From positions 85,292-149,291 of the forward strand of contig QZCP01000024.1 in the NCBI GenBank assembly GCA_003956705.1: 64,000 nt of DNA. Reading direction: 5' to 3'. Below, in pieces: positions 10,667-21,629 of this stretch; within the stretch, counting starts at the first letter, position 1; each line of letters opens with the position of its first letter. A model generated the notes under the pieces. The model was given only the letters and a program-made list of their open reading frames with translations, ran no database searches and had not been told where the DNA came from. This DNA is from Brevipalpus yothersi (lineage: Eukaryota; Arthropoda; Arachnida; Trombidiformes; Tenuipalpidae). The translations under genes and the position numbers were made by a program.

Positions 10667-11720
10667 TTTTGAGATCTTTAAAACAATTATTGGAGTTAGA
10701 AAATTTTTATCTGGTTTCTAGACAACTTTCTAATTAGTTTGAAAAAAGATGGTTGAAATCAGTTGAAAACTTTTTTCGTTATTCAAATCAACAAGAATGA
10801 CCTGAAGTGACCTTAGATGCTCAGATGAGCTCGCAAAATTGCACATGCGCACTGATGATTTTTTCATGAAGTTGGAGTATCATTCCATCACATTGAGGAT
10901 GCTATTGCTCATCACGGGAAACTATTTTGAGCCCTCAAAGATGTGCTTATTCTTTCTCGAAAAAGTACAGTGATTTTGGGACACCCTGTAGAGTATGAAC
11001 ATCCTCGAGTTGTTGTTGATGAATTCCACCTAGCTGAGTGAATGTTACTGCTAGGTTACCCATTTAAGCTTCACCTTGAATTTAATTCAAAACTTGAGTG
11101 CCTATTATTTACTAGAAGAGGTCTGAACTGTTGCTACGAGAAAACTTCTCTGGTTGATAGCTAAAGAGAAATAAATAAATAGTCACGATAACCTACGATT
11201 CATCAAACTTCTGGGGATATTTATTTATTTCGATGAATTCGTTTTCTCTCATCCCCTTGCCTCCTCATTTTGATCGTTCCATGTTCAAATGAATAGATAT
11301 GTCAATGTTAGTACCCTATCGTAATCGATTCTCAACATTTTAATTGTGGTAAACAATTTGAAATGTCTAGTGAACTCCATTAATCATTGAGTCAATTATG
11401 TATGTGTTTTTTTTCGATTTTGATTCGAAGCACAGTCAGTCAACCATTGAATGAATTTGAGGATTATTCAAAGTTCAATTACTCGAATCAAATGGTACTG
11501 AATCTTGTTGTTCTTATGTGTAAATGAGATAAATATTTTGATTTTTGTTTGATTTGGTTATTCTGGATGGTTCTACTGTGTGTAATGTTGAGATATGGAA
11601 ACATTCCAATTAATTGATTTTCTTTAATTATTTTGTGAGCCAGCTGAAAGCTGATGAAGAGTCTATGATGTTGAATAACTTTTCAAATAATTTCATCACC
11701 ACCACCAGAGGTGGAGATGG
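10667..11720. other. Gene-poor interval
   Basis: A+T-rich sequence with no supported coding region. The first few hundred bases probably include the end of the mariner-type element, but I could not locate its TIR. Confidence 0.4.
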
Positions 11721-11724
11721 AAAT

Positions 11725-11908
11725 TCAATTCCATATTTTTCTGGGAATCATATTTAGTTATCGAATGGTTAGATAATTGTGAAGAAACTACAACTAGATC
11801 AGGCAGGACGAACTATAATCGTTTAGTCTCTCTTCCAATTATTCTGAGAGGTGGTGCTATAGCTTGGTATAAAGCAACAAAGCATATTATAGATCCTGAA
11901 ACTTTTGG
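11725..11908 (+). pseudogene. Ty3/gypsy gag (capsid) remnant
   Basis: One plus-strand frame from about 11750 reads VIEWLDNCEE followed by NRLVSLPIILRGGAIAWY, ending near 11905. This resembles the capsid signature of Ty3/gypsy gag: an FSG start (visible just upstream in another frame), EWL, then LP..LRG.A..WY. It is about 50 residues long with no flanking gag or pol. It is a fragment only. Confidence 0.55.
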
Positions 11909-11979
11909 ACACTCATGAGAAAGTAAAAGATGAGATGATGAGAGTGATGGTATCACAAGATTTCAGGTGGTTTAGAACC

Positions 11980-12509
11980 TTGTTTTTTCTACTCGACAGC
12001 TGAAATTCTGTTGTGCGCATTCTCGTAACAGACCCATGTTCCGTCTCCAGTAACTATTCGGTCGACTTATTCAGGCCAAAATTCTCCCCAAGTCAAAAAT
12101 ATGTTGCGGCATGATTCTACCAGAACTCTTTTTTAAGATTCACTCAGTTTCGATGATACCCAACGTGCTACCTTTTTTCAGGCCTAAATGCTCGATCAGA
12201 ATTTTTCTAACGTTATTATATGATAGTTCCAATTGTGCCGATAAGGTCCTGATCAAAATTCTTGGGTTCGATAGCATTTTTTACACATCCAATGTTATGA
12301 CCACACGTTACATACCTAGGCCTACCCGAACCCACCGCATTTTTCAGTTCTGAATCACCGAATTTCACTCTTCGTATCGACTTTTGCACAGTTCTGAGAC
12401 AAGAAGAGTTGATACGATGTCGCTTTTCAAGAATTTTTACGATTTCATGGCTCTCATGGCCAGCAAGATACAAAGTGTCGATCTGTTTTCGAATTTCGAC
12501 ACGATTCAT
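11980..12509 (-). pseudogene. Mariner-type transposase, N-terminal fragment
   Basis: The frame from 12509 reads NRVEIRKQIDTLYLAGHE, then a helix-turn-helix region and GSGRPR, typical of the paired-like DNA-binding domain of Tc1/mariner transposases. After frame changes the strand reads HLGLKKG near 12160 and RIVTGDGTWVCYENAHNR near 12020-12070, which contains the first catalytic Asp. The rest of the catalytic domain is missing. It is a different subfamily from the split element at 6.3-10.7 kb. Confidence 0.75.
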
Positions 12510-14845
12510 AAAATCAGTTTTTTCGATCTAAATGAAAGAATGACCTGATGATGCATCGTGCTCAATCTCAGTTCTTTTCAGCTGAAGAACATATGCTCTC
12601 CTCACATTTTAAAGATCTCTGCCAGAAAATTCCATCTTTATAGCTAACAAATGAACTTACCAATCACCCTGATAATTTAGAAAGTTGATCACGATTTGAA
12701 TGTTATTGATGATTAATGATGGTGATCAGAGTCTTTTAGGCCATAGTTCTCCAACCCCTGGGTATAGTTATACCCAAAAGTTGCTCCTCTCAATTCAAAT
12801 GCACTCGGAACAATACCAAAATTTCTTTTATTATATGATATTTGCAATAAATCAGTACTGTTGAATTACTGTCTCTTATAGGCAAATGACTATCGATTGG
12901 GGATGTACGTTCATATCCATCTTGGTGGAGCAATCTGCCATCGTATCAAAAGGCATCATGTAACTTTAATCCAATTTCGTGATTGTAGCGTCTTTTCTCA
13001 TAAGTCTTGAGTATTAATCACTCGAATTGAATGATTTCTCACATCCATATTTGTTATCCCAAGATTGGGCAGATTACCAGAACCATGACATATAATCCTA
13101 CAATTTTCACTGAACTGTAACTACTGAACGATCATCAGAAAAGATGACCTAAATTATTCAATAACCTCAATTCTCTATTTCTGAACTTTTCTCAAGCGGA
13201 ATTCTTATATCTCTTTCAATGTTCGTTCATATTCTTTTCTGTTTGTTCCATTGACAGCTATAACCAATTAGCATTCCCTTTATAAGTGTCGTTTTGAAGA
13301 AAATGCATCATCAAGGCAAAATTAACGTTCGTTGTATCTACTCGAATACTGGTTGTATAAGTTGCTTCTACTCTCTTGATCATACGTATACTATAGGCAT
13401 TCCATCACGTTCCATTTTCTCTTAATTAACAAACGAGGCCTAGGAAAGATAGAGAGGGAGAGTATCACAACCAACAGCATATGCAGTTCGATGCCATGAG
13501 CAGATAAGATCATGAAACGCCCCACATTAAAACTTTCTTTTACCTTCTTACCTTCCAACCAATCATTAGGAGTAGTCCATCAGAAGAAAGATAGAAATAA
13601 GAGCAAGGAAGAGGAATAGAAGGAATACATCTGTTCAGATTGATCAGTGATGCTCCACAGTGCAACGCTGACTACTTTTAAGGCGTGTATGTGCAAGCAT
13701 GATAAATCTCAACACACGTCTGAATCATAGTCATTCTTGACTTCTTTTCATCATTCTTGATGGAATTTTGTATTTTAATATGTATTTCTCATTGACTAGA
13801 AAAACTAAACTGACTAGATAAAAATAAGACTAGATTTTTAAAATAGGCTTTCGGTCAATAATACTTGATCATCAACAATGATATCCAATAATTATCAATA
13901 ATTAGAAATCAGTGATCAACTGGATTGAATGGATCCTCTTGTTTTGTCAGAAGGATGATGAGGATTAGGAATATTTCTGAATGTATTGTTGTTCAACAAT
14001 TTTCCTTCCCTCTCATCACTCCAATCTTACAAAGTTTCTATCTCAAAGCTCATGTAAAGTATGTTCCTCCTCCTTGAACCTTCAAACATTTCAAACCATT
14101 AATTATAAGGAAGAAAAAGATGCATGAACATCGGAATCATCGATTTTTTTGAGAGAGAAAAATGTTTAACCAATTCAAGCACATTAGTGTAACTTCGAAA
14201 TATTGTAGATCGACGAAATCATGATATACATGAGCTCATCAGTCATTGTGGTCTCTCAAACTTTTCAAATGGATGTAAGTGTGAGAAACTTAATGCATTT
14301 ATAATCAAAAATTCGCTAATTTGGCAATCATTTAAGTGTAAAAGTGGAATAGTAGTCGATGATGAAAGATAGATAAGATAGAGTGAGGATAAAGTTTTTC
14401 ATTTAGATCAGATTATAATTGCAATAAAAGAGAGAAACAAGATCAGAAATCTCAGCATTGAAGTTGACCAACTTTCATCAGACAATCATTTCCTTCTTTT
14501 GATTCAATTTTGACGATTGAAACTTTCGAAGAGAGAGATCGAGAGAAATGAGGCTAAAATGATGAGTTGATTGCGAGCCAAGGTAAGAATTCCTTTCGGG
14601 AGCTACGCCCAATTATGATGAAATTCCGTAAATATATAGGAGAAAACGGAAAATTTGATGGCATTACTCTCGATGTGCGAAAATGAGCAGTTGTGATTTT
14701 ATGAGAATAAAACTTCAATATTAAATAGTATGGGGAGGATGGAAAATCACCTGTAGGTGGGGCTTTCCGATGAATATATGAATTTCTCAGTGATTAATAA
14801 GTGTGTGGTTATTACCTAACCCAAGTAGCAAATCAACCAAGACCT
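12510..14845. other. Gene-poor interval
   Basis: A+T-rich sequence with no open frame of note on either strand and no recognisable transposon protein. I see nothing to annotate. Confidence 0.5.
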
Positions 14846-14872
14846 GACTCAACCTGACCTAACCTAACCTAC
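14846..14872. repeat. Short degenerate CCTAA (TTAGG-type) tract
   Basis: Degenerate repeats of the form CCTGA/CCTAA end in CCTAACCTAACCT. TTAGG is the ancestral arthropod telomere repeat. This short internal tract lies about 20 bp upstream of a decayed ORF region and resembles those at 39687-39706 and 39847-39873. Confidence 0.55.
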
Positions 14873-14888
14873 TGAGACCTCGGATGGA

Positions 14889-16043
14889 GAATCAGAGAGC
14901 TCAGAGTGGGAAGAAGGAGATTATCATCAAACACCTGATGAAACCAAAGATGGTGAATCCTCCAAGGTGGGAAGAGCTCTGGGAAGAAATGAACCAAACA
15001 AGTGGACCACTATTGATGAACGAACATGCTTATCAGAACCTCCATCTGAGCTTTTAGATACTGAAGATGGTACAGTTGAAGCTACGTCAGAGAAAAACAG
15101 ACCAGATGTGGTGGAAAAGGTTCCAGGTGCTAGGTCCTCAAAGGAAGTCCTTGGAGGGAATCGGTTCTTGAAAAAGTTTACGAGAGAATCAGTCGACAAA
15201 AAGTAATGGAGGACCTCGCTGAGAAGTTTTATGGTCTAATATTCACAAACTACACTGAATCCCTAATTCATGAATATCTGGACAAAGAACACCATCTGTC
15301 CACTCAGGACAGCTTTTCTGATGATGTTTTCTTACCAGATGAGTCAAGGGCATCTCTGAGACCTACTGCCCAAGAACAAGCCAAGAAAAGTAAAACCCCG
15401 CTCATAGAAGCCCAGTCAAAACAGACTCCAAGGGGTGACGACTTGAAAACAAAACAGGCGGCTGAAACCAACATCACTGACGAAGTTTATGATCCACGGA
15501 ATGAGACGAAGAAAGAAGAAGCCATCTGCACTCCAAGAAAGACCGAAAGAAGAAGATGTCCAGAAACCCGAGGTTCCAGTTAAGCAAAAAGCCAAGAGAG
15601 CCAAGAAAAAACATGAAGCACTATCAGAAGAAGCCTCAGAATCTGGTAATGTTGCTGCTCATGATACCCATAGCAATCAAGACCCTGAAACCAGTTAAGG
15701 AACAAGCTCGACAGTCACTCTCACGACCAAGGTACCGTACACCATGAAGACGGTCGTTTCAAGGGAGCTATATAAAGAAGCTGCTGGTAGAATAAAAAAG
15801 TGGCTGAGGAATGATAAAGGCCTCTTCAAGATTGGAAAATTTGTAGAATGTGATTATGTATGCAAATTTGGAGAAAAGAATCTCTACCGGCATAGAGCAA
15901 ATAATCATCCAAAATCGAGACTCTCCCCGGAAGAACAGTTCCCTATAAGTAAGGTCGATACCGGAGAGGCTTTATGGCTGATGACTAGATGGAATCCAGC
16001 AGCAAATGCGAGGATAGTTGAAGGAGGGAAAATCAAGAAATAG
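14889..16043 (+). pseudogene. Decayed charged ORF region with a zinc-finger-like C-terminus
   Basis: Four plus-strand open stretches (14967-15206, 15206-15583, 15489-15698 and 15744-16043) read as one decayed protein, rich in Glu, Lys and Ser, with frameshifts and at least one in-frame stop (near 15696). The last segment contains CDYVCKFGEKNLYRHRANNH (about 15850-15910), a C-x3-C...L-x2-H-x4-H arrangement like a C2H2 finger one or two residues short. The layout (charged N-terminus, then a finger, next to a telomere-like tract) would fit the first part of a non-LTR retrotransposon. I see no reverse transcriptase, however, and I do not recognise the family. Confidence 0.4.
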
Positions 16044-16496
16044 CCAGCTTGAAACCAGTTGCACTCTGAAACTATCCTCTAAAGAACTTGATCTCAATGG
16101 TATCACATCTCTCATCCCACGAGTTCCAGATGTATGGTTTAAGCTCACGTGGAAGCAGGGATAGACAAGCCTTTGAACCATTGGATAGTCAACTATTTTT
16201 TTTTATTATCTCATTATACAAATATATTCATCCATGCTTAATATTCTTTTTATATCTATATACTAACAAATCCCACTACTTACCATCACTATTCCTGAAG
16301 TTTAGTTTCAACTACGACAGATGATCTAAGAAGTAGTTTCAGGATATAATCACTATCAAACTCTTGTCATTCATATATTTTCTTAAGGTGAAACCTCGTT
16401 GAAACTTTTTATAAGCCTACTTAGCCGAAACCCTTACTTATACTCAGCTCCTAAGCCGGGATATTTTCCAGACAACAATTATAATGAGAATATGTT

Positions 16497-17738
16497 GGTA
16501 TACAGTGTGTTCCAGAGTAATATGACGAATTTGAAATGCTTATATCTCGAGATTCCTTCGGAGAATTCTCAAAATTCTTTCTCTACTATACAGTGAAAAT
16601 GTGTAAGTTTTGTTTGCTATGAGTTTTGAAGGAGTGCAATAAATTTTCAGGATAGACAACAGGGTACAAAGTGGAAATTGAGGATATCCCGGCTGATGGG
16701 TGGGATCCTGACAAAATGATGACATTTTTGGAATTCTCATAAAAAATAACATCTAATGGAGTTGGTTCAAAATCAATCAGATAGGGGATAAGAGAGCGCA
16801 AGATCAAACTCAATCGCTATCCACCCAACTTGAGACTCCTCAGTTCCACGTGGGAAGGTGGGAATAGCTTCAAAATTGAGGATGAGACTTATTCTAGCCT
16901 GAGAATTCCTCATCATGCCTGAAAATCCTGGAACTCGTAATTTTATTTCTTCTTCTACCTGACAGCTTGAGCGCAAATTGGATTCTAGGATCCCATGCAC
17001 AGTCTTGTGGGAAAAAAGGACTCACCTACTCATCTCAATGAATTGAACCTCTTAGCATCCTCTCCAGGCTTTTTTGAGCCTTGAGAACCGCTTTACTGAG
17101 CATGATTATCTCGTTCATAATCCATTCGTCATCAGAGGAACCAATGAATTTGTGATTATTTAAAAATGGAATTTGATTGAGAAGACATTCTATCAGCTCT
17201 TGTGAATTAAATACTTGCTCAAAAAACCACTGAGTGAGGGTTTTATGAGAGATCAAAGATCGGAAAAGTATTGATACTAGCTTATGAAGAAGAATCATCT
17301 ATCCTGCGAGTTTTTTCTGTCAGTTTCTAATCAAAATGATGAGTATCAGCTTGATCAGTGAGAAAAAGTTACCTTAAGCTGTCAAACAGCAGTTTTCCTG
17401 TTCAAAATCTCCATGGATGAGCCGAAAAGTGGAGTTCTCAGCCCCCTTATCTCTTATCCTATCGATTTTGAACCAACTCCATTAGATGTAATTCATGAGA
17501 ATTCCAAAAATGTCATCACTTAGTCAAAATTTCACCCACCAGCCGGGATATCCTGAATTTCCACTTTGAACCCTGTTATCTATCCTGAAAATTTATCGGA
17601 CTCCTTCAAAACTCATAGCAAATAAAACTTACATATTTTTACTGTATTGTGGAGAAAGAATTTTGAGAATTCTCTGAAGGAATCTCGAGATATAAGCATT
17701 TCAAACTCGTCATATTACTCTGGAACACCCTTTATAAT
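16497..17738. mobile_element. 1.24-kb element with ~300-bp terminal inverted repeats
   Basis: The left arm (about 16497-16800) and the right arm (about 17440-17738) are reverse complements at high identity over roughly 300 bp. Shared blocks include GTGTTCCAGAGTAATATGAC at the tips and TTTTGAACCAACTCCATTAG near the inner ends. The outer ends read TA-CAGTGTGTTCC and GGAACACCCTT-TA, so a TA or TATA target duplication is likely, as in Tc1/mariner-type elements. The interior is about 640 bp and holds a minus-strand frame (17035-17298, 87 aa) without recognisable motifs. No transposase is seen. Confidence 0.75.
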
Positions 17739-17874
17739 AAACAGTGTTACTCACCCTCAAAAAAACCTAACCTATCCTTTCCTATTCCATCCTACCTAGC
17801 CTATGTAACATGATCAGCCTAACATGATTTCATCAACCGAATCCGAGACAAGGTGGAATGGAAGAATGCTTATT

Positions 17875-18893
17875 TTATTTAGTTTTAGCAGGCTTTTCGA
17901 GAGGGTATTCTTTCTTGATATACGAGATAAGAGAGTCAAAAGGATCAATTCTGTTCTTTGTGCACCCTCTACGCCATTGATATTCAACGATGTGATCAGC
18001 AAATACATCATCTCCGATTAGCCGGCCTCGGAAGTGAACTCGCACGGGAGGCCACATTGATTCGATTCTGTTTGTGTGTACTCCTTCTGCCGTGACAAAT
18101 TCTTTTGAGTGATTAACCGTTCCATGTAAATACTCCACTCTTGTCAAGCTGCTGTATTCTTCCCATCCATCTGCACGAATTAAAGTTCCTGGTTTTACAT
18201 GCTTCTGGATCAAGGGTACTAAGACAGCTACACTACTTCCATCATTTGGACATGGCTCGAGTCTCAAATCATCGCTTCCACTTCTATTAATCCAAGCACC
18301 CAGTGTCCTTGCACCCTTCTGCCTCGATGGTATTTTCTCCCACCGAATTTCGCTTCATCAATCTGGACGATCCTCCTTGGGTCACCAATTTTACCTTTTT
18401 CTTCTTGCTCATGGAGAAAATGGTCCGTAATCAATCCGCGACAAAAATGGTACCAGTCAGTGACACTTTCTCTCGAAAAGCGTGGGAATTCAACCTGGCA
18501 TTGCTTTGTCGCCTCATCATAAGAATTGTTCAGGATCCAGCAGTACATGACTCTGATAGCTATGGTGATTGAGATGCTGTGTCCTTCAAACCAGATATCT
18601 TTTGCGGCACTTACTTCTCCACCACTAACTCGAGATCTTTCATTGCACTGCAAGCACCTGAGTTGGTCACAATAACTTCGGCCAATATCAAAAACCATCA
18701 GTATACTATGATATCGGCAATCATAGGAGCTGTGGAGCAGTTCATTGGCCTGAGCCCACCTTATAGCGTTTTCACGCGCATCACACAATTTTTCAATTTA
18801 AGCCCTATCCAAGGCTGGCTGATCAGCACAGGCTCACTTTGCGTGTTGAGGAGCTGTGGATAACACCCAATCGGGATCACTATGGTCACTCAT
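17875..18893 (-). pseudogene. Merlin (IS1595/ISXO2-like) transposase, frameshifted
   Basis: The minus strand from the ATG at 18893 shows an N-terminal part with stops (near 18840), then a good ISXO2-like domain. Its blocks are VTDWYHFCRGL, IVQIDEAKFGGRKYHRGRR with the first Asp (about 18325-18380), LIRADGWEEY with the second Asp (about 18165-18195), and TNRIESMW with the catalytic Glu (about 18050-18075). A one-base frameshift near 18265 joins two overlapping frames. D, D and E are all present in order, so the family assignment is firm, but the gene is inactive. TIRs were not located. Confidence 0.85.
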
Positions 18894-19214
18894 TTTAAAT
18901 TTAAATGTTCACGATATTCAAGTGCACAAAAACACAATGAAAACAACCTGTAATTATCTTGACAACTGTCAAAATGTCAATCACTCAATTTCCGGTCACA
19001 CTCGCTCCCGCTCAGGGTCAAACAGTGGCACCATCTAGGGAAAAGGGTCAGCCAATTGCGGTTCCATAGGAATGAGATTATAAATTCAATTGCTTATAAA
19101 ATCTGATTAATTGATTTCCGCACATTGAAAGTGGTGTCATTGAAGTTTTAATCAGCTAAGCTACATGAATGCGAAATTTCAGGCAAATCGGGGGTGGGCC
19201 CCGATAGGAACTTC

Positions 19215-19540
19215 AGCCCGAGCCAATATCTGGCTCATGAAGGAATAGGAGCATTTTGTTCCTCTCTCTCTCACCACTCCTCTATGACAATCGATTTGTC
19301 TCTCTCCATTGATTTTTCTTGCTAATTATAATACCTGTGTGTATTTCGCTGGCTTGACGTCCAGTCTGAAACTTAGACATGTAGCCTTGGTTCTGAAGTG
19401 AGAATTGATATTGTCTGACTTGTGTATAGCCTCCAATATACTCTCTATTCTCTCGAAGGAGAAGATTGGAAAGCAGAATGTTACAATGTAACCATAAAGA
19501 TAGATGAATTCTCGCTCTCGAGATGTGTACATCGAGATGA
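19215..19540 (-). repeat. LTR-like repeat, copy next to reverse transcriptase
   Basis: Read on the minus strand, this matches the repeats at 7467-7743 and 9596-9875 over their whole length. Shared blocks include CATCTCGAGAGCGAGAATTC, GAGAGAATAGA, GGACGTC, AAAAATCAAT and a CATGAGCCAGATATTGGCTC ending. It is more diverged than that pair. It follows directly after the reverse transcriptase remnant in the same reading direction, as a 3' LTR would after an internal deletion of pol. Confidence 0.65.
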
Positions 19541-19545
19541 TGAAA

Positions 19546-20121
19546 AAGTGTATGCCTCTTTCTTAATGCTACAAAGTCGTGTGCATTGATCAAGAAGTGA
19601 ACATTAGTCATGAGGATTTCATACAATGAATTTTCAATTGTAATTAATTTTTCCCAGAAGTTGTTGAAGAGATTTTTTGTCATCCGGTGTTGGAAAATCT
19701 TGAACTGCGATAATGTAGTCATTCATTGGCCTAATTTGGTTTTCAGATATTATGTAACCGATGTATTGGACATTTTTTGAGCGAAATGACATTTCGAAAG
19801 TTTCAATTTCACATTTTCATTTCTCAGGGCCTGGAAAACTTCTCTTAGGTGACTCATATGCTCATCAAAATTTCTAGAATGAATTAGAACATCATCCATG
19901 TATTAATGCGTGAGGATAGTCAGATTGTGTTTGCAAAGAAGACGATAAATTGCCCTATAAAATACTGCAAGTGAGTTTCGAAAACCAAAAAGATCAAATA
20001 AAAATTCGAACAAATTCGAAAAGCTAGCAAAAGCAAGTTTGTGTACTTCTTGTTCTCTGACCTTAATGTGAAAAAATCCTGAGCTGATGTCTAATGTTGT
20101 GAAAATTTCGCTTCCATGCAA
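19546..20121 (-). pseudogene. Ty3/gypsy reverse transcriptase remnant
   Basis: The minus strand encodes FTTLDISSGFFHIKV and a FGFRNSLAVF block (the FGL.NAP.TFQ motif, with the substitution visible here), ending near 19903. It continues in another frame as YMDDVLIHSRNFDEHM (about 19860-19905, the catalytic YxDD box), KLSKCHFAQK, YIGYIISENQI and LGKINYN (about 19640). The domain order matches Ty3/gypsy reverse transcriptase. Frameshifts near 19900 and 19770 and stops after 19650 make it non-functional. RNase H and integrase are absent. It abuts the LTR-like repeat at 19215-19540. Confidence 0.85.
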
Positions 20122-20125
20122 TACT

Positions 20126-21420
20126 ACCGTCTATTCTAGGGAAGAGTAGTTACGAGGTTGGACAGAGAGAGGAAGAGAGAGAGAGAGTTCGCTGGTGACA
20201 CAGCTTCTTTCACGCAAGCTCCAAGTTTGCGCGCTTCAGCTCTCCGAAACTTTAGGACCCTTTGTCTGGTTTGGACAAAAATGGGGGAAAAAATTGCACC
20301 AAATCTTTCCCAAATTGTCCAAAAAAGGACTACAGAACATCCACAAAATTTTATCCAACCATAATTAAAGCTGCATAAGACATCAAGAACACCAACTTGT
20401 GCTGGTATACTGGCTAAATTTCTTTCATATCAGCAGAACCAATTTCGCCTTGTTTCAGCCAACATACTTAAAACAGAACTCCGATGAAAATTCAGAATTC
20501 AGCACCAAACATATCCGTAATTGGAATCACTGGAAATCAGAAGCTTTGAGATAGGGAAGTTTGTTCAATTATCAAATCGAAACAGCCCAGAAGAAATGAA
20601 ACAATTTTAGGTATTGGCAATACACATATAGTGTGTCCAATATGGACTACTCAATCCGTCCATAAGAACAACACTTTTTTTCAGAGAAAACACACAAAAT
20701 ACACAGATATAGAAGGCACACTGGTGAGAAACGGTCTCGGTGGAATAAAATACCAGTTGTTGATAGCTCGTTTAGCAACTTTGAACTGGCGAACTGCCGT
20801 TCTTCCAATTGCTTTCACTACCTCTGGTTCATGTCCCAAAGGTCAGCATTCCGATGCGCAAAGGGTTTTTCGGGGCCCGATCGAAGGCCAAAAGCTGAAG
20901 GGAAGAGAGGGAGGAGAAGGGAAAAGAGAGAAAGAAGCAAAATAGGGTACTTGGCCCAGCAATGCTCTACACAATTTCAAGATCATTCTCGTCCATTGAT
21001 GGAAACAAACTGCAAGCCAAAAATGAAATGTTTCGATAAGTTGGAGGAATCCTGGCTCATATGTTTGAGACCTTGTATGGTCATGGAGGTTCCGTTTCTC
21101 TCTCTCCTTCTCTTTTACTTGACTATGTTCTGGTTAAATGCCTAAAATAAAACACTTCTTGCCTGATATTCATGGAGTGAACACTATTTTTTCAATGTTA
21201 CGATTTTCATCGTGCACACATTTATTCCGTCATCACACTGAATGAATTAATAGTTGATAAATTTTCACTTAAAAATTTAGATAAAAGCACGTGTTGTTAA
21301 CCGCTTTCGTATAAGTTTGAATACGAAAATAACTTTATAACGCATGCACCGGGCACTGCGCTTTGATTCCTCAGAAATTAGCAGAGAGCAGCGCGAAGAC
21401 TTGAGCTCCGAATCTCTGCT
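20126..21420. other. Interval without a recognisable gene
   Basis: It has plus-strand open stretches (20631-20945, 20831-21145) and a purine-rich tract near 20890-20940. None has a recognisable domain, a convincing start context or splice structure. I would not call a gene here. Confidence 0.4.
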
Positions 21421-21629
21421 AACTAGATGGCGTAGTTTTTCAACTTAAGAGGAGCTGAACTTGAGAGAGGAGTAACTGTACGATGACTGCTGGATTGGTC
21501 TCCCCCATCTGGCGACAGGACGCTAAACCCTGAGAAGCTTTCCAGCTTTTGGCTAATTCTTGGACAATCTTTAAAAGGCTGTGGGTCATTAGCAGTGAGT
21601 TTGCTGACTTGGTACTTTGAGAGAGGAAA

